Assembly: GCA_964247055.1 (NCBI GenBank)
Contig: OZ176053.1
Location: 6,138,001-6,202,000, forward strand
Reading direction: 5' to 3'
Length of the DNA: 64,000 nucleotides
Source: Paragordius varius
Lineage: Eukaryota; Nematomorpha
The position numbers and the translations under genes are program-made. This document shows positions 1 through 13,600 of this stretch, one piece after another. The notes under the pieces are model-generated. The model searched no databases. It was not told the DNA's origin and worked only from the letters and a program-made list of their open reading frames with translations. Position 1 is the first letter of the stretch; each line of letters begins with the position of its first letter.

Positions 1-87
1 AAAAATATTAATTTTTCATATATATTAAATATAAAATATAAAATTATTTATTAAAAATAAAACAATTTTTCAATTATTATTATAAAC

Positions 88-3000
88 TTCCTTCCCAGGT
101 ACAATGTAATAGGTTAAGAGCGCCGTCTATCCGTTTCCAATGCTGTAAATGAAAAAAAGCGTATGCTATTGCTTCACTATCGCCACGCTTTAATATATGT
201 TCGGGTGGTAAAATAAGACTTTTCATTTCCAAGAGATACTAAAAAAATATTAAAACAATTTATAATAAAAATGATACGGTAAAGATAAAATTATAAAGAA
301 AAAAATTTAAAACAAAATGACAAATATTTTTTTCATAAAAACAGCCATATAATTATTTCTCATAACCTTTGTGATTACAGTTTTATTAATTTAATGTGTT
401 ACCAATTTACATATCCATTTCTTATTAAACAAAAAGTTATATTAACAAAACTTAAGGTTAGAGGATGGTTGTATTTTATTGAAAAATTTTCTAGTTTTAC
501 CATTTTATCTTTATAATTTTAATTTTTACTGTGTACAGGTAGAGTAAATCACCAATCCAAAAACATTGAAAATAAAAATTATGTTATATAATTCCGTTTT
601 TCAAACACCCTCAAAAAGTAGTCTAACAGATAAAATCCAACTTTAATTACAATAGATGTAAAATAGTATAAATAAAAACCAATGATGATTTAAAAATATT
701 TGATAAAACCTTTGGCACATGTGGGTTAAATTCGACGGCCCTATGTATGGCTTCTACCGCATTCATCTCTGCATTATTAAGGCCACGTTTTGATGCTAAT
801 TCTGGGGAAAATCTATTATAAAGTTTTTTTAAAGGAAGGAGATAATAAACATTATGAATAGCTTATATGTGATGTGTAGAAAGATGTGTTTTTAAACTTG
901 TTTTAATAGCATGATGTAGATAAGCGAATTATTTTATTCAACTTTATAATATGTTAAAAAAATGTTGAATAGCAAAGATATATGTTTATGTTATATAAAG
1001 GCCAATGTTTTATAATATACTTGTCGGAAACGACCCTGGCCTTGAGTAAAGCAGCTGTGTAACAAATAGTTGCAGATTTCGGCATACTTATATCTAAAAT
1101 TTACATTTTAAATTTAATTAACAAAACATTTTGGATTTAGTTTTGGGCACATAAAATACTTTATATTCATATATGCCGGACAATTGCATAGGTAATCGAT
1201 ATAAACAATGAAAAATATGAGGATTGTCCAACAATTTTAATCATATATCATTGGTAATATAAAAGCATTATATTTATATAGTTTAATTTAGTAAAAAATG
1301 CTTGGATGTTGTATTGAACTTATGAACAAAAATAATATATTCTCAAATAGATAAATTAAGATAAAAATTTTTGCTATTTTAATAAATATGTTATTATTAT
1401 TGTATAATTTTCCCTTTTATTGCAAGCCATTGTGTTTTGTAAAATTTGTTAAGTCGGATCATTTGTTTTTCCAATGATTAACAAACTTATAACGTATTTT
1501 TAGGTTACAAACCATATATACTTGTTTAACTAAAAAATACAAATAATGTCAAAATATCCTTTATGTTCCAACAAAATCAAATTTGAATCCTTCATGGGTA
1601 TCTATTTAATCCTTTTTACATGTTTTATGCCTTTTTAGCTCATTTGGATTATTCCAATAAACTATATTCTTTCAAAATATGTCTGTAATCTATTACCATC
1701 ATATTTGATTAGCAATGCCTGAACATCAGCGTAAGCCTGAATCTCCAATAACACTTCGATCAAATTTTCGTGTATATTAAGTACATTGATGTTTGGAAAT
1801 TCTTTGATCAACTAAAAAAATAGATATTTATAGTTTATTCAATTTTAAAATTGCTCTCCAACTTTTTTCTGTAAAAGAATAGAAATCAACGTCAAATCAA
1901 AAAACCATTCAATAAGTAAAAAACTTAAAATATATTTTTCACAAACAAAAAAAATAATACATACATCTCGCATCATTTTAATAGCTTCTTTGTATTTCCC
2001 CAAACGTCTAAGGCACATTGCAAGACGACGACGAATGTAAACACATAAATTTGTATCGCGTCCTACATACATTAAGATATATATATATATATATATATAC
2101 CATTACTAAAAATTCACGCTTAAACAATTTAAATTCACCCTAAAACTAATTGTGTATTTTTAGATAAAAAATTACTTATATTTTTTACATTGTTAAAAAA
2201 TGAAATTTTGTTTAAAAAATAATAATACTGAAAAAATAATAAACTAAGCCATTAAGATATAACATATATTAATAATGAGTTGTATTAGCCCGAAAACACA
2301 TAATATTTAGGGTGAATAGTTGTCTAAATTTAAATTGTTCGAGGGTAATTTTGAATTGTTATAGGGTGTAATTGTAAATGGTATATAATAATTATATTTT
2401 CCCAATTATTATCAAATATATCTGTTCTAATTAAAAATTGTTAAATAGTTTCGTTTAAGAGGAGTAAAATTTTGAAATTTACATTCAATAACACGTGGAT
2501 TAAAAATGGATTTTATTTATCAATCATTTTATCACATCAAAAATTCTGAACTAATAAATAATGGCATATTTATAAAGATTAAACTTAGGGTAGCTTCAGA
2601 AAAATGGTGTTGTGTCGCTTGACTCAGATGGTCATTATTTTGGTTGGCATGAAAAGTTGTAACATTGTTGATGTTACTATTTAATACTAAAGATGGAATA
2701 TTGAGATTGGAGAGTCCGTTATTAACATTCGTGTTTCCATTGTTGGTGGCACATTGCGTAGCAGCTATTACGGTTGTTGAATTCGATGAAAACCGATAAT
2801 TTTGTTCAGCAATTTTTAGGGCTTGTCGCAAAATTTTTTCCGCCTATATATGGCAATAATTATCATTTTATATAAGAGAAGTAATTTGAATGGTCAAATA
2901 CTATACATTTTTAATTAAATTTATACCTCTACAATCGTGGTTGCTTCTTCTTCGGCCAATAAAATCAAGGCAGGGAGGCATCTATGAAAATTTAATATAG

Positions 3001-6000
3001 GCTTAAAATATATTTTTCGTATCAAATTTTATGAAAGGAAAATTTTAAACAAACCATTATAAAATAATCTTTTTATTATCTTATCAAACTACTTACTCAG
3101 TATTCTTTTGTAAAGCTTCTTTGGCCAATTTAATGCGGGTCAATGGATCCCGTTCTCGCCACACAATTTGCATTACTAGTTAATTAATAATTAAGTGACA
3201 TAAAAATATCCCTTTTCAAAAAGTTAGATTTTTATTTAAGTTAACCAAATTTTAATAATTTATCATCTCCTTTATATATATTAGAAAAGTTTATTTTCAA
3301 AAAAATACTATACAAGAAGTTAAATCTTGTCAGCAATTGAATGGAAACCGAGGCCAAACATAAAACAAAATTTTTAAAATAATATTTTAAAGAAAATTAC
3401 CAATATTGAAATATAAATAGTTAATGGTTATAATAATTTTGCCAGACGGGTTATAGCACTAGGTACAAAAAGATAAATCCAACAATTAGGAAACAATCAC
3501 GTAACATTTTAATAAGAGTTACAAAATATCCAAATTAAACAAAAAACGTAAAAAAGTCTTAATAGAAACGAAAATACTTTCATATTCGGGTTTCCCATGA
3601 TCCGATTCACATGTAAAAAATGTTTGATGATCTTGAGCCGATAAATTCATATCGTGATAAGTTAGGGGTTCACGGCCTGTCGCATTAAGATATCGATTAT
3701 ATTCGGCACCGCGAAATAAATTCAGTGGGTTACGCCATAACTTACATTCTATAAGGGCAGAAAAAATGGATATTTTAGTAATAATTATGGGAATGGCTTG
3801 TTTATTACTAAAAAAATTTGGTAAAAATATTAAAGTACCCATTAAAATGTGATTTTGACTTGTTGCGCTTCCAGCGTTTGTATTACTAAATAAATATATA
3901 TCAATAAAATATTTTTTAATGTATGTATATGTCAATTGATTAAATGATCTCTATATATTTTTGCTTTTGAAAATTAATATATTGTCACAAAAACTATATA
4001 TTCTTCATGAGAAATATGGATTTTACTTTGGTTCATGTGTGGATGTACTTCCCGATGCCGAACCAAGCGATGAAATATGATGATCCGATCTGTTCTGTGA
4101 TTTTTGATTATGACCTAATAAACATTTTTTTTCATTTATCAATTATATAATGTCAAAAATTGGTGTGGACTTTTCTCCATTTCTTTATTACTAAAATTTT
4201 TTATTTTCGTGCACTGTATTTAAACTCAAATAATTCCGATCTTGTTTTGCTGTAAACAAAAACAAATTCTAAAAGATCACCGTTGTTGCACAACTTCTTT
4301 TAATCTGATTAGTAATTTCAAAATTTGTAAATCTAGTTTGAAGAGTAATTTATGATACTCCTTTAATAATCAGGAAATATCCTTTGAAAATAATAAATAT
4401 TAATTTTTAAGGCACATCTACAAAATATTTTAACAAAAACAACTCATGTAAAAAACTATTTCCCAAAAAAATTAAGGCCAAAAAGGTAAAATTTTATAGC
4501 TTGGGGTCGCACCACCGCAATCATAGACAGTTAATACCCTCTGCCCCATAATTACCCCGATTGTAGGAAAATATATGGAGCAATATCCATCATATTAAAA
4601 AAATTGATTAAAATATATAATATTTAATAAATAAAGAGAGAAATTAAAATGTTTAAATTTATTTTTTACATTGTTTTTGTCTTAGTATAAATGCGTGGTA
4701 ATATCCACAAAATAATAAAATTAAGAATCAAAAAATAATATAAAATTTAGGAATTCCATACGTGAGTCAGAATAATAAAAAAAAATGATGTTTTTAAAAT
4801 GGTCATTTTAGTCTTTTACTATTCTACGGTACGTTATTAAAACTTAGACCTTTTACTTTGCACACCTTATATTAACCTTTAGAAGCCAAAAAAACCTCAA
4901 ACCAACCGACAACTCACCTATCTTTTGATGATGAGTACACGAGGCACCAACATTTGTTCTTTGGTTGTTATTAAGATGACTATCTTCAAGCGCACTGGAA
5001 AGTTGACTTCCACAATCATCGGTGTCGGGGTCAGGGTCAGAAAGAGCGCTAGAACCCTCATCGCCATTCATTCCATCGTTTTCATTGTCCAGAGATGAAT
5101 TTCTCCTTCGTTTATGATGCCTCCTGTTTGAAGAAGAACCTCCAGTAAGTTGATTTCCGAAATTTGAGGCAGAATTATTCCCATTTCCACCAAACCAAGG
5201 TGCTAAATGATTCAAACTTAACTGTTCGATGAAAGATGTCCCATACTTACGAAAATACCACCATTCAAAAATCTATACAATCATATATATATTTTTCCTT
5301 TACTCTTAAATATTCTAATTAAAAGCCCAAAAATGCACCTTTGAAAAATGATTAGTCCTCAAATACTTCGAATTCATCCTTAAACAATAAATAAACCTTT
5401 AACAATACGAATCTATCTTTGATTTCTAAAAAACCCTTCAAATTTACCCTAAAAAATTTATGTTTCTAAACCAAATAAACTTATTTAGGATTAAATATAG
5501 TTTTAGGATTAGACTATTTTATTTTTTGTTTTCCACTCTGGTTTGTTTTTTATAAATTTTTATTTTACGCAAAAAAATTATTAAAAAATTAAAATAAACG
5601 TCCAAAGACAAACTTACATACATTATTAAATTTTTTGACATAGAAAAAATGAAATAACAAAATTTTTTTCTTAAGACTTTGGGTGTTCTGCGACTGTTTA
5701 AAAAAATAATGAATATATGAGATTCTTCCTAAAAAAAAATATATTATTATGCTTATTTGTAAATATGCGGCAGCATATGTTATAAATAAAAAATAATCTG
5801 CAACAAGTTATTAAGTTATCATATATTAATTTCGGATAGCGTCTCCTGATATATTTAATCTTAAACAGTTCAAAAATAATTAAAATTATGCTTTAACTTT
5901 TAATTATAATTATAAAATGGGTTAGTAAAAGAACGCATGGATTTATATTATCGATTGGTAAGTTAAAAAAATAAAAATTAGGATAAAAATTATACTAATA

Positions 6001-6073
6001 TCAATCCCGAAATTAAAGATGAGGTCCCAGTTAAGGCTACGTAAAACTTTGGAGTCAAGGTATTTAAAAACAT
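88..6073 (-). CDS. ST7: ST7 (suppressor of tumorigenicity 7) orthologue, 3' end outside window
   Basis: ST7 is a conserved multi-pass membrane protein with repeat-like helical segments; its biochemical role is unsettled. Eleven exons are readable: 5996-6073, 4918-5272, 3578-3748, 3097-3175, 2927-2981, 2585-2843, 1965-2062, 1697-1811, 1021-1093, 710-812 and 88-238. All have GT-AG borders and matching phases. The start ATG at 6073 opens [16 protein letters not shown], the family N terminus and first membrane segment, continuing into [15 protein letters not shown]. Later hallmarks are [81 protein letters not shown] and [20 protein letters not shown]. The C-terminal exons, with the last membrane segments, lie left of base 1. 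Exon 2 carries a long Asn/Ser/Asp-rich loop after GGNGNN and exon 6 an Asn-rich insert, both longer than in the human protein as I remember it. The gene is divergent from the collagen gene. Identity is secure from near-identical motifs in order. Confidence 0.95.
2096..2385. repeat. Palindromic MITE with long inverted ends, in ST7 intron
   Basis: A left arm reading outward from about 2122 (aatttaaattcaccctaaaa) is matched in reverse by the right arm near 2310-2345 (tttagggtgaat). The outermost ends pair as taccatt and aatggta. The element sits in the intron between ST7 exons 6 and 7. Relatives lie at 34010-34258 and 35690-35870, and a more decayed relative may lie at 5325-5470. There is no coding capacity, so it is a non-autonomous foldback-type element, apparently with TA target sites. 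Confidence 0.6.
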
Positions 6074-7680
6074 AGTGGCTAACAAATTTAAACAAAAAGA
6101 AAACCAATATGAGCTGCATGTATCTCTTCCTCACTCATCTTAATTTCTATATGTTTACGAACCCGTATAAGTGCTATATGATTTTAATCAATTTACTTGA
6201 TTTTTTATTTTGTTTGCTTTTGTCTTATTTTAGCCATATTCATTTGCATATGCAAATTTTATATATCAAGGTGAAAAAAATTATAAAATATATTTTAGTA
6301 GGTTGTTAGGTCAAAAAGTTATGGTTTAAATTATTTAAATTTTTTGTTCAATTTAAATGGCCTAACTCATTAATCATCGTAATTAATTCATAGATTAAAA
6401 TTGCCCTTAAAATTTAATGTCAATTTGTCATAACGTATAAATATTGAAAGTAAGTATAAACATTCAAAATAATAAAATAGCTCAACTTTCACTAATGTTT
6501 TTTCGACTTTCTCCAAATATTTTACCAAAGACAATTGTCGCGATATGTTAATTTACCAAAAGCCAAGGGAATGTAAATTTTTTTTATAAATGTAGGCCAA
6601 TTTTACCAAAAATACTTGGTCAATCTTTAGAAATTTAAAAAAAAATGTGAACAAAAAGAGAGTGTATAACTTGTCCTAAATTGCTGCATTTAATTTTATA
6701 CAATATATTTATGTGTAAAAGATATATTGCGCATTTTTAATACTGTCATATTTTCTCCTTAACTTAAAAACATCGTGTTTTTAGAAGTGGACATAGGATA
6801 TGCGTTGAAAAATCTTACCTTTGGCCATACATTGAAAATATATAACACACTACTTGCTATATAAAAACTAAAATTTTTTTACAAATTTTAAATAATATTT
6901 TTTTATTTATTTTTTAAAAAATTATATTATTCCTTGAATCAGAATACGCACCTTAAGTAAGAATTTATTAATTGGAAACTATTATCATATTAACAACAAT
7001 ATAAAATAACTAATACATGCCACCAATTTTTCTATAGTCATCCATCCTTGATTTAATTTTGGAGTTGGGTTCTCAATACCTTTTGTTATTTAATAATTTG
7101 AATTTACTAATTTTGGGTTTGGATTTATTTTGATTAACATTATACGTATGCAATATAAAAAATAAAATTGCCCGCAGAAACATAAATCATTTTATGTATC
7201 TTATAAAGTAACTATGTCTTGCGTTAATGTCTTTGTGTGATTTAATAAATTTGAAATCCTCTAAAATTGAATTATATTGCTTAAATATTCTAATATATTC
7301 CGCTTTATACATATTGATTAAGAGTATAACAGATGAGTCATTTTTGGGAACCAGATCCGGTTGATTAGCTAATTTTTTATAATGATGTGAAAATTTGACA
7401 AAATTATTTGGTTACTAACATGGTTAAATTATGACATAATTCAATCGATAAACTTTTGAATAAAAATTTGTTTGGATAGTCTTTGATTATTATATTAATA
7501 TGTATTTTGGATGTTTATTTAATTTAAAAATCATTTTTTACACGTTAAGCCCGCAATAATATACACACATGATGTTACTTAATAAAAAATATATAAATAG
7601 TCATTAAAGCAAGAGACACTAAAACTTGCCTTACATTAATTATGATAAATTCATATTAATTTACCAACATCTAGGAAATA
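6074..7680. other. Divergent intergenic region between ST7 and the collagen gene
   Basis: About 1.6 kb of A+T-rich sequence separates the start codons of ST7 (minus) and the collagen gene (plus). It should hold the promoters of both. I see no convincing coding exon; the short open frames have no exon-like composition. A possible 5' UTR splice acceptor (catctag) lies just before the collagen ATG, so the collagen transcript may begin with an upstream non-coding exon somewhere in this stretch. Confidence 0.4.
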
Positions 7681-10600
7681 ATGCCAACCTCAGACAAGGA
7701 ACAAATCTTGGCAGAGGAAGATTATAACAGAAGGATTCCATACAATACATATGCAACTCATATAAATGAGGCTAGCTCAACCAGCTCACCTTTCCCAAAC
7801 TATGTATTTGCTTTGGGGTGTTTCATAATTGCAACCATAGCATGTTGCTTAGTTTTCCCAATTTTTTATATCCAAATTAATGCGATAAAAACGCAACAAG
7901 AAATGTTAAGCGATGGTTTAGGACAAGTTCCCTCTATAAACAACGTTCCTGCTTCCTCTTTCTATGCTGATGCGCTCCCCTTTAACTCTAATGAAAATGT
8001 TGAAGAACCTCTTATGATCGAAGGATCTCAAAGCAATGAATTAGCTTTGGTTATTTTATATTAATTATAATTACCTTATAATTTTTTATGCCAATATTTA
8101 AGATTTTAATTATTTTAGCATATGAGTTTGACTAATTTTGATTTTTATTATAATTTGTCGGTTTTTTTACTAGGCTTTGGTGTAATCCAACACATAAATT
8201 TGCTAAATCGTTCGTTTTAATTTTTTTATGTGCCCAATTTAACCGAAAATAAATTATAATAAGTAAGGTTTTGTAATTATATGAAAGTGTAACATTCGAA
8301 ATAAAATGGTAATAAATTATTAGATTAGGTACAGTAAATATCGCAAAGAAATCCTAGATATATTTAATCCTGATGCCATTATTTATTGAGAGAATGCCTT
8401 TGTGGTATCAGTGGTTATATGTATTTTAACAATTATTATTGGTATTACAAGGAAAATAATTAAAAATAGCTATCCGAAATTTTTTGTAGATAGAACGTTT
8501 TTGAATTATTTATTGGGAAGTCCTTACAGGCGTCTAAAAAAATCTATGTTTTAATCCATTATATGGAGCTAAACTAAATACTTTAGACTGGATTATGTAA
8601 ATAAGCATTAATTGTGTCACAAGAAAACGATCAAATTTGTTGTCTTACATTTAACCTTGAATGAAAAATATTTTATGTTAAATACCCACACAAACACACA
8701 CTTTTTTAAAAAATAATATAACTTAACTATTTTTTTGGTAAGTATTGACCGCTAATTGTCCTTGGCCCTAATTTACTTTTTGTATGAACAATAGATGTGG
8801 ATATAGTCCATTTTTAGAAAATATTCATCGTTATCTAAATGTGCGTGGAGAATAAAATGTATGTCAACATATTTTTTGTTGTTAGAAAAAATGTCTTTAT
8901 ATATTTAGTAATTCTTTTATATGATGAATTTTTTTGAGGCTGGAATGTTGGTCAAAGCACACATTTAAAACTGTCTACTTAAGTTTTTTTGTTTCGAAAT
9001 AAAATATAAAATTAAAGTGAAAACAAAAGTATTTAAGAGTAAATGGAACCTTATGTTAATACATGGTTATTAGGTCAAATAACGAATCTAATTAAAAATG
9101 TGCAAAAATCATGATTGCATGAAAGGTTATTAAGAATGATTTTAATAACTATTTATTTTATTTTGAAACAGGCTGGTTCCTCCAAACCCAAATACTCAGA
9201 AGTTAGACTTGGAAAATTCCTTGTCCGTCACAAACGTACCTATGTAGCAGGAGAATATCTACAAAGTTTGGAAATATTCATAATTTTTTTAATAAAATTG
9301 TATAATAATCTACCCGTGATACTTAATTATATTTCTATAAAATGGGTAATCTTCAAAATCCATGTTTCAAATAAAATTTTTTTATCACTAATAAGGTTTT
9401 TTTGACCATCAAAATATTAGCCGTCTCACCACTTATGAATGTGGCAGTTTACGGTTATTAACTGCATAATGGGAATATTTTTATAACCAAAACAAAATGG
9501 TATAAATATTTTATTAAAACTATTTGACTGGTAATTCAGCCCAATTAAATTAATAAAGGCTCATATAATCGGTCGGACCCAACTCTATTTACTACTATTC
9601 AAAACACTAACTGTAAAAAAACTAATTTTATAGATATAAAAATTTACTGGAATTTATATTATATATATGGTGTATTATGACAGAATGTAAACCATGTCAC
9701 GACGGAAAACCTGGTCATCACGGACCAGCTGGTCCCCCAGGCAAAGATGGCGATGCAGGACGCGATGGTCAACCCGGACGGCCTGGTCCAGATGGGAAAC
9801 CGGGTCGAGATGGTTCTCCTGGAAGGCCAGGACCTCAAGTTTATTTACATTTTGAAGCTTTGTTTAAAAAAGTTTTAGAGGGATGGAATTGATAAGCAGT
9901 AAATGACACATTTTTATAGATATTCAAATCCGAAAATTTAAATTCATAGGATGAATTATAGATTCTTGAATGTGTATACTGTGAAACAAATATCAAAATT
10001 ATCAAAATGGAATTATCCATTCTTCTTATTAGAAAATGAATCAACACTAATTGTCCATAATTAAGTGCTAAAATAAAAAATACCATCTTATTTTTATGCC
10101 GAATTAAATATAGTAAAAATTTACTCTACATATATTAAAACTATTTTTTTATTTTCCGATAAAATTCATCCTCATCTTGCTATCTTCTCTATATTTACTT
10201 GCGGCTTTAGGGACCTCCTGGGTCACGTGGCTCAGACGGAAAACCAGGTAACCCAGGCCGAGATGGATCAGCTGGTGAACCAGGAAAAGATGGTGTACCC
10301 GGTCGCGATGGAAACCCTGGAAAACCGGGTGTCCCAGTAATTAAACTTATTTTCAATATAATAAATATAGAGCTAAATCAATAAACTATAGATATAGTTT
10401 TTGATATAATTATACGCTAAAAGTTTCGTTACTTATGAATATTGTTTTCTTATAAAGAAAAAAATAGTCTAAACTTTTGAGTAATTTATCATTTATAAAT
10501 ATATTTGTCAAATTTTTAAATTTTTGATTTAATTCAATATAAACACCGATGACTTTATATTGTCTCAATAAATCACAGGAATGCAAAAATTACAATTATT

Positions 10601-13600
10601 TAGCAATACATTATTGGTACTCACATATTTTAATCCGATCATTTATTTGGGTTTTAGGGACCAGGTGGAAAACCAGGTCGAGATGGAAACCCAGGAAGAG
10701 GCGGACCTGACGGTATTCCTGGCCGTGACGGTAAACCCGGAGAACCAGGGAGAGATGGTGCTCCTGGACAACCGGGAGAACAGGTTTGTCCAACTGTTTT
10801 ATAATGTGTCATAAGTAAATCTAATTTTACAGAGAAAACTGAAATTAAACCATCTAAATCAATCTTATAGCTTGATAGTTACATAGAGTTTGGTTGGTTA
10901 ATACGAGTCCTCTTAAATATAATAATAGGTATAATGTAGAATATATATGGCATTGATTTAACAAAAACTGATATAATTGGATAAGCCTTAAGCTCACAAG
11001 AATATTATGTTAATTATAAAAATGTAATACAGTAACACATTATATTAAAACTTAAATTAAATAGAAAAGCACACTGGCTTATATAATTTTTTACAAATTG
11101 CAATTTTCCAAATTTAGGGACCATCAGGACCCGCAGGGAACGATGGTGCCCCTGGACGTGCTGGAAACCCTGGTCGAGACGGCAAAGATGGCGAACCCGG
11201 CGCTCCTGGAAACGATGGAAGGCCCGGTGCCGATGGCGTTGTTGTAAGTTTAAATAATGAGAAATTTATAATTAGGTTGGTGTTAATACGCCATTTTCGG
11301 TGAAATTATTAATAATTTCTATCTTGCCTTTTATTTAGGGGACCCCCGGTCCAGATGGTATTCCCGGTAAAGATGGAGACGCAGGTCGCCCAGGAAATGA
11401 CGGAAGACCCGGTAGAGATGGACAACCTGGTAAAGATGGTATTCCGGGATCACGTGGAAAACCGGTATTAGAAAATTAGAAATATTAAAAACTTATTCTT
11501 GTATAACTAATCCTAACATCGGTTAATGTATCTTACGTGTCAAAATATTATAGAAATCATATTCAAAAATTGTTATATTGTATATTAAAAAAATCATAAT
11601 TTAAGGATACTAAGAGTATATGTCGATTATTTTCTGTTTAATTATTATAAATTTCATTTTTTTTCTTAAAAAGGGAAGTGCTGGTAGCCCAGGCAAAGAC
11701 GGACGCCCTGGAAACAATGGACAAGACGGTATTCCTGGTAAAGATGGTGAACCTGGTCGAAACGGAGTTGATGGTCAACCCGGGGCACCCGGAGAAAGAG
11801 TTTGATTTATTTATTTAATATAATATTTATTTTTGGAATGTGTTTTTACCAAAATATAGTGTAAATTTAATGGGTTTATATGCTAAATAATATAAAAATG
11901 GATAAAGGATTACAAACTGATTTGGATATGTTAGATGTCAAATTATTAATTACTTTGCAGGCAAATGTTTTCAAATATCATTTTAAGATGTATTTGGTTT
12001 TTTTCATTCCACTTTGTGTATTTCATGCTTTATAATGTTGTTAAAAAATAATAGGGGCCAACTGGACCAGCTGGAAACCCTGGAAAAGATGGAGAAAATG
12101 GACGTGATGGATCCGATGGGCGTCCTGGAAAAGCAGGCATCCCAGGTAAAGATGGGGAACCCGGAAAGCCTGGACCACAAGTATGTATTATAAAATGCGA
12201 TAATATTTAAACCATGTCTCAAAATTTTGGATATATTAACTTTTAAATAAATTTACAAGAAGTCAATAATATTTTATAATGTTGGATAACAATTTAATCT
12301 ATATAATCGCTAATTTATACCAGCTTTATAAAGACACATTGTTTACCGAATTCTTTTACTATTACCAAAACTAAATCAAAATTTGAGGGCTTACCAAAAA
12401 AGTTCTTTTATTTAACTTTATTATAATGTAATTACCATTAAAAAGCCATCGATATAAAAATAAATCTAGGGTAGACCAGGTCGTCCCGGGAAAGATGGTA
12501 TTCCAGGCCAACCAGGAGGCCCAGGAAATGATGGAATCCCTGGCAAAGATGGCAATCCAGGGCGAGATGGTGAACGTGGGAGACCAGGATCTCGGGTTAG
12601 TAGTGAAAAAATTACGTATTTTTTTCATAATGGTTAGGTTTAGAATTCTTATTAAAGAATCTTGTAATTCATATCTCAAAAAATAAAAAAGAATAAGTAT
12701 TTTGGCCGTTAGTATGTTATTTACCCATATTAGGCAGATAGATTTTTGCTCATTTTCTAATGTATTGCCGATTTTAAATGCAAAAAAAAGTTAATTTTAT
12801 CTTATTTTCAATACATTAAAATAAATATTAAAATTAATGATATCGTTATGAAAGTGTCTAACTCTAACTCATTCTAAAAATAGTTTTTGGAAATTAACCA
12901 TTAACTCCAATGAAATTATTCCGTTTACATATCACAACTTTTCCCTAGGGTGCACCCGGTGATCGAGGTGATGACGGTTCCCCAGGCAAAGATGGTGATG
13001 CCGGTCAACCCGGAAAAGCTGGTCGTCCCGGGATCCCGGGTGTTCGTGGGCCACCAGGACCCCCAGGTCCAGATGGACTTCCAGGCAAGGATGGGGAACC
13101 AGGTCGCCCCGGTAACCCAGGACCCAAAGGAGAAGCCGGACGACCGGGGCGTGATGGTGCCCCTGGAAGCCCTGGCCCGCGTGGTGATAATGGAGTTGAT
13201 GGGAAACCTGGTTCACCCGGGTCCGATGGTGTTCCTGGCCGAGATGGTAACCCGGGTCAAGATGGTGAACCCGGCGTTTGCCGTAACTGCCGAGTCTCGG
13301 GACCAATTGGTAGGCTTCCTTTTTGTAATATTTAAACATGGTTTATATTTGGCAGCTGTGGTATAAGTAAAAAATGTGAGTTTTTCGTTTAGGGTGGGAA
13401 CTTTTTAAAGGATTAATTTTAACACTCGCCTGCACAGGGCTGAAAGTTATGATAGAAAGATTGCGCGGTTTTAGGGTTCAAAATCTGGCACATCATACAC
13501 ATAGCGTGAGAGCCTAGCAACTAATAAATAGTTAAATTGTAACCGTATGATACGGTTTCATAAAGCTTTTTTTAAACTTCTATTACACTACCCATACTAA

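Noticed and set aside
5943-6309. Hydrophobic open frames on both strands around the ST7 start
   Set aside because: The minus frame overlaps ST7 exon 1 in another frame; the plus frame is an A+T-rich shadow. The true ST7 frame starts at 6073.
12932-13339. 135-residue minus-strand open frame opposite the last collagen exon
   Set aside because: It is the antisense of the Gly-X-Y repeat, whose codon pattern leaves long open frames in several frames on both strands.
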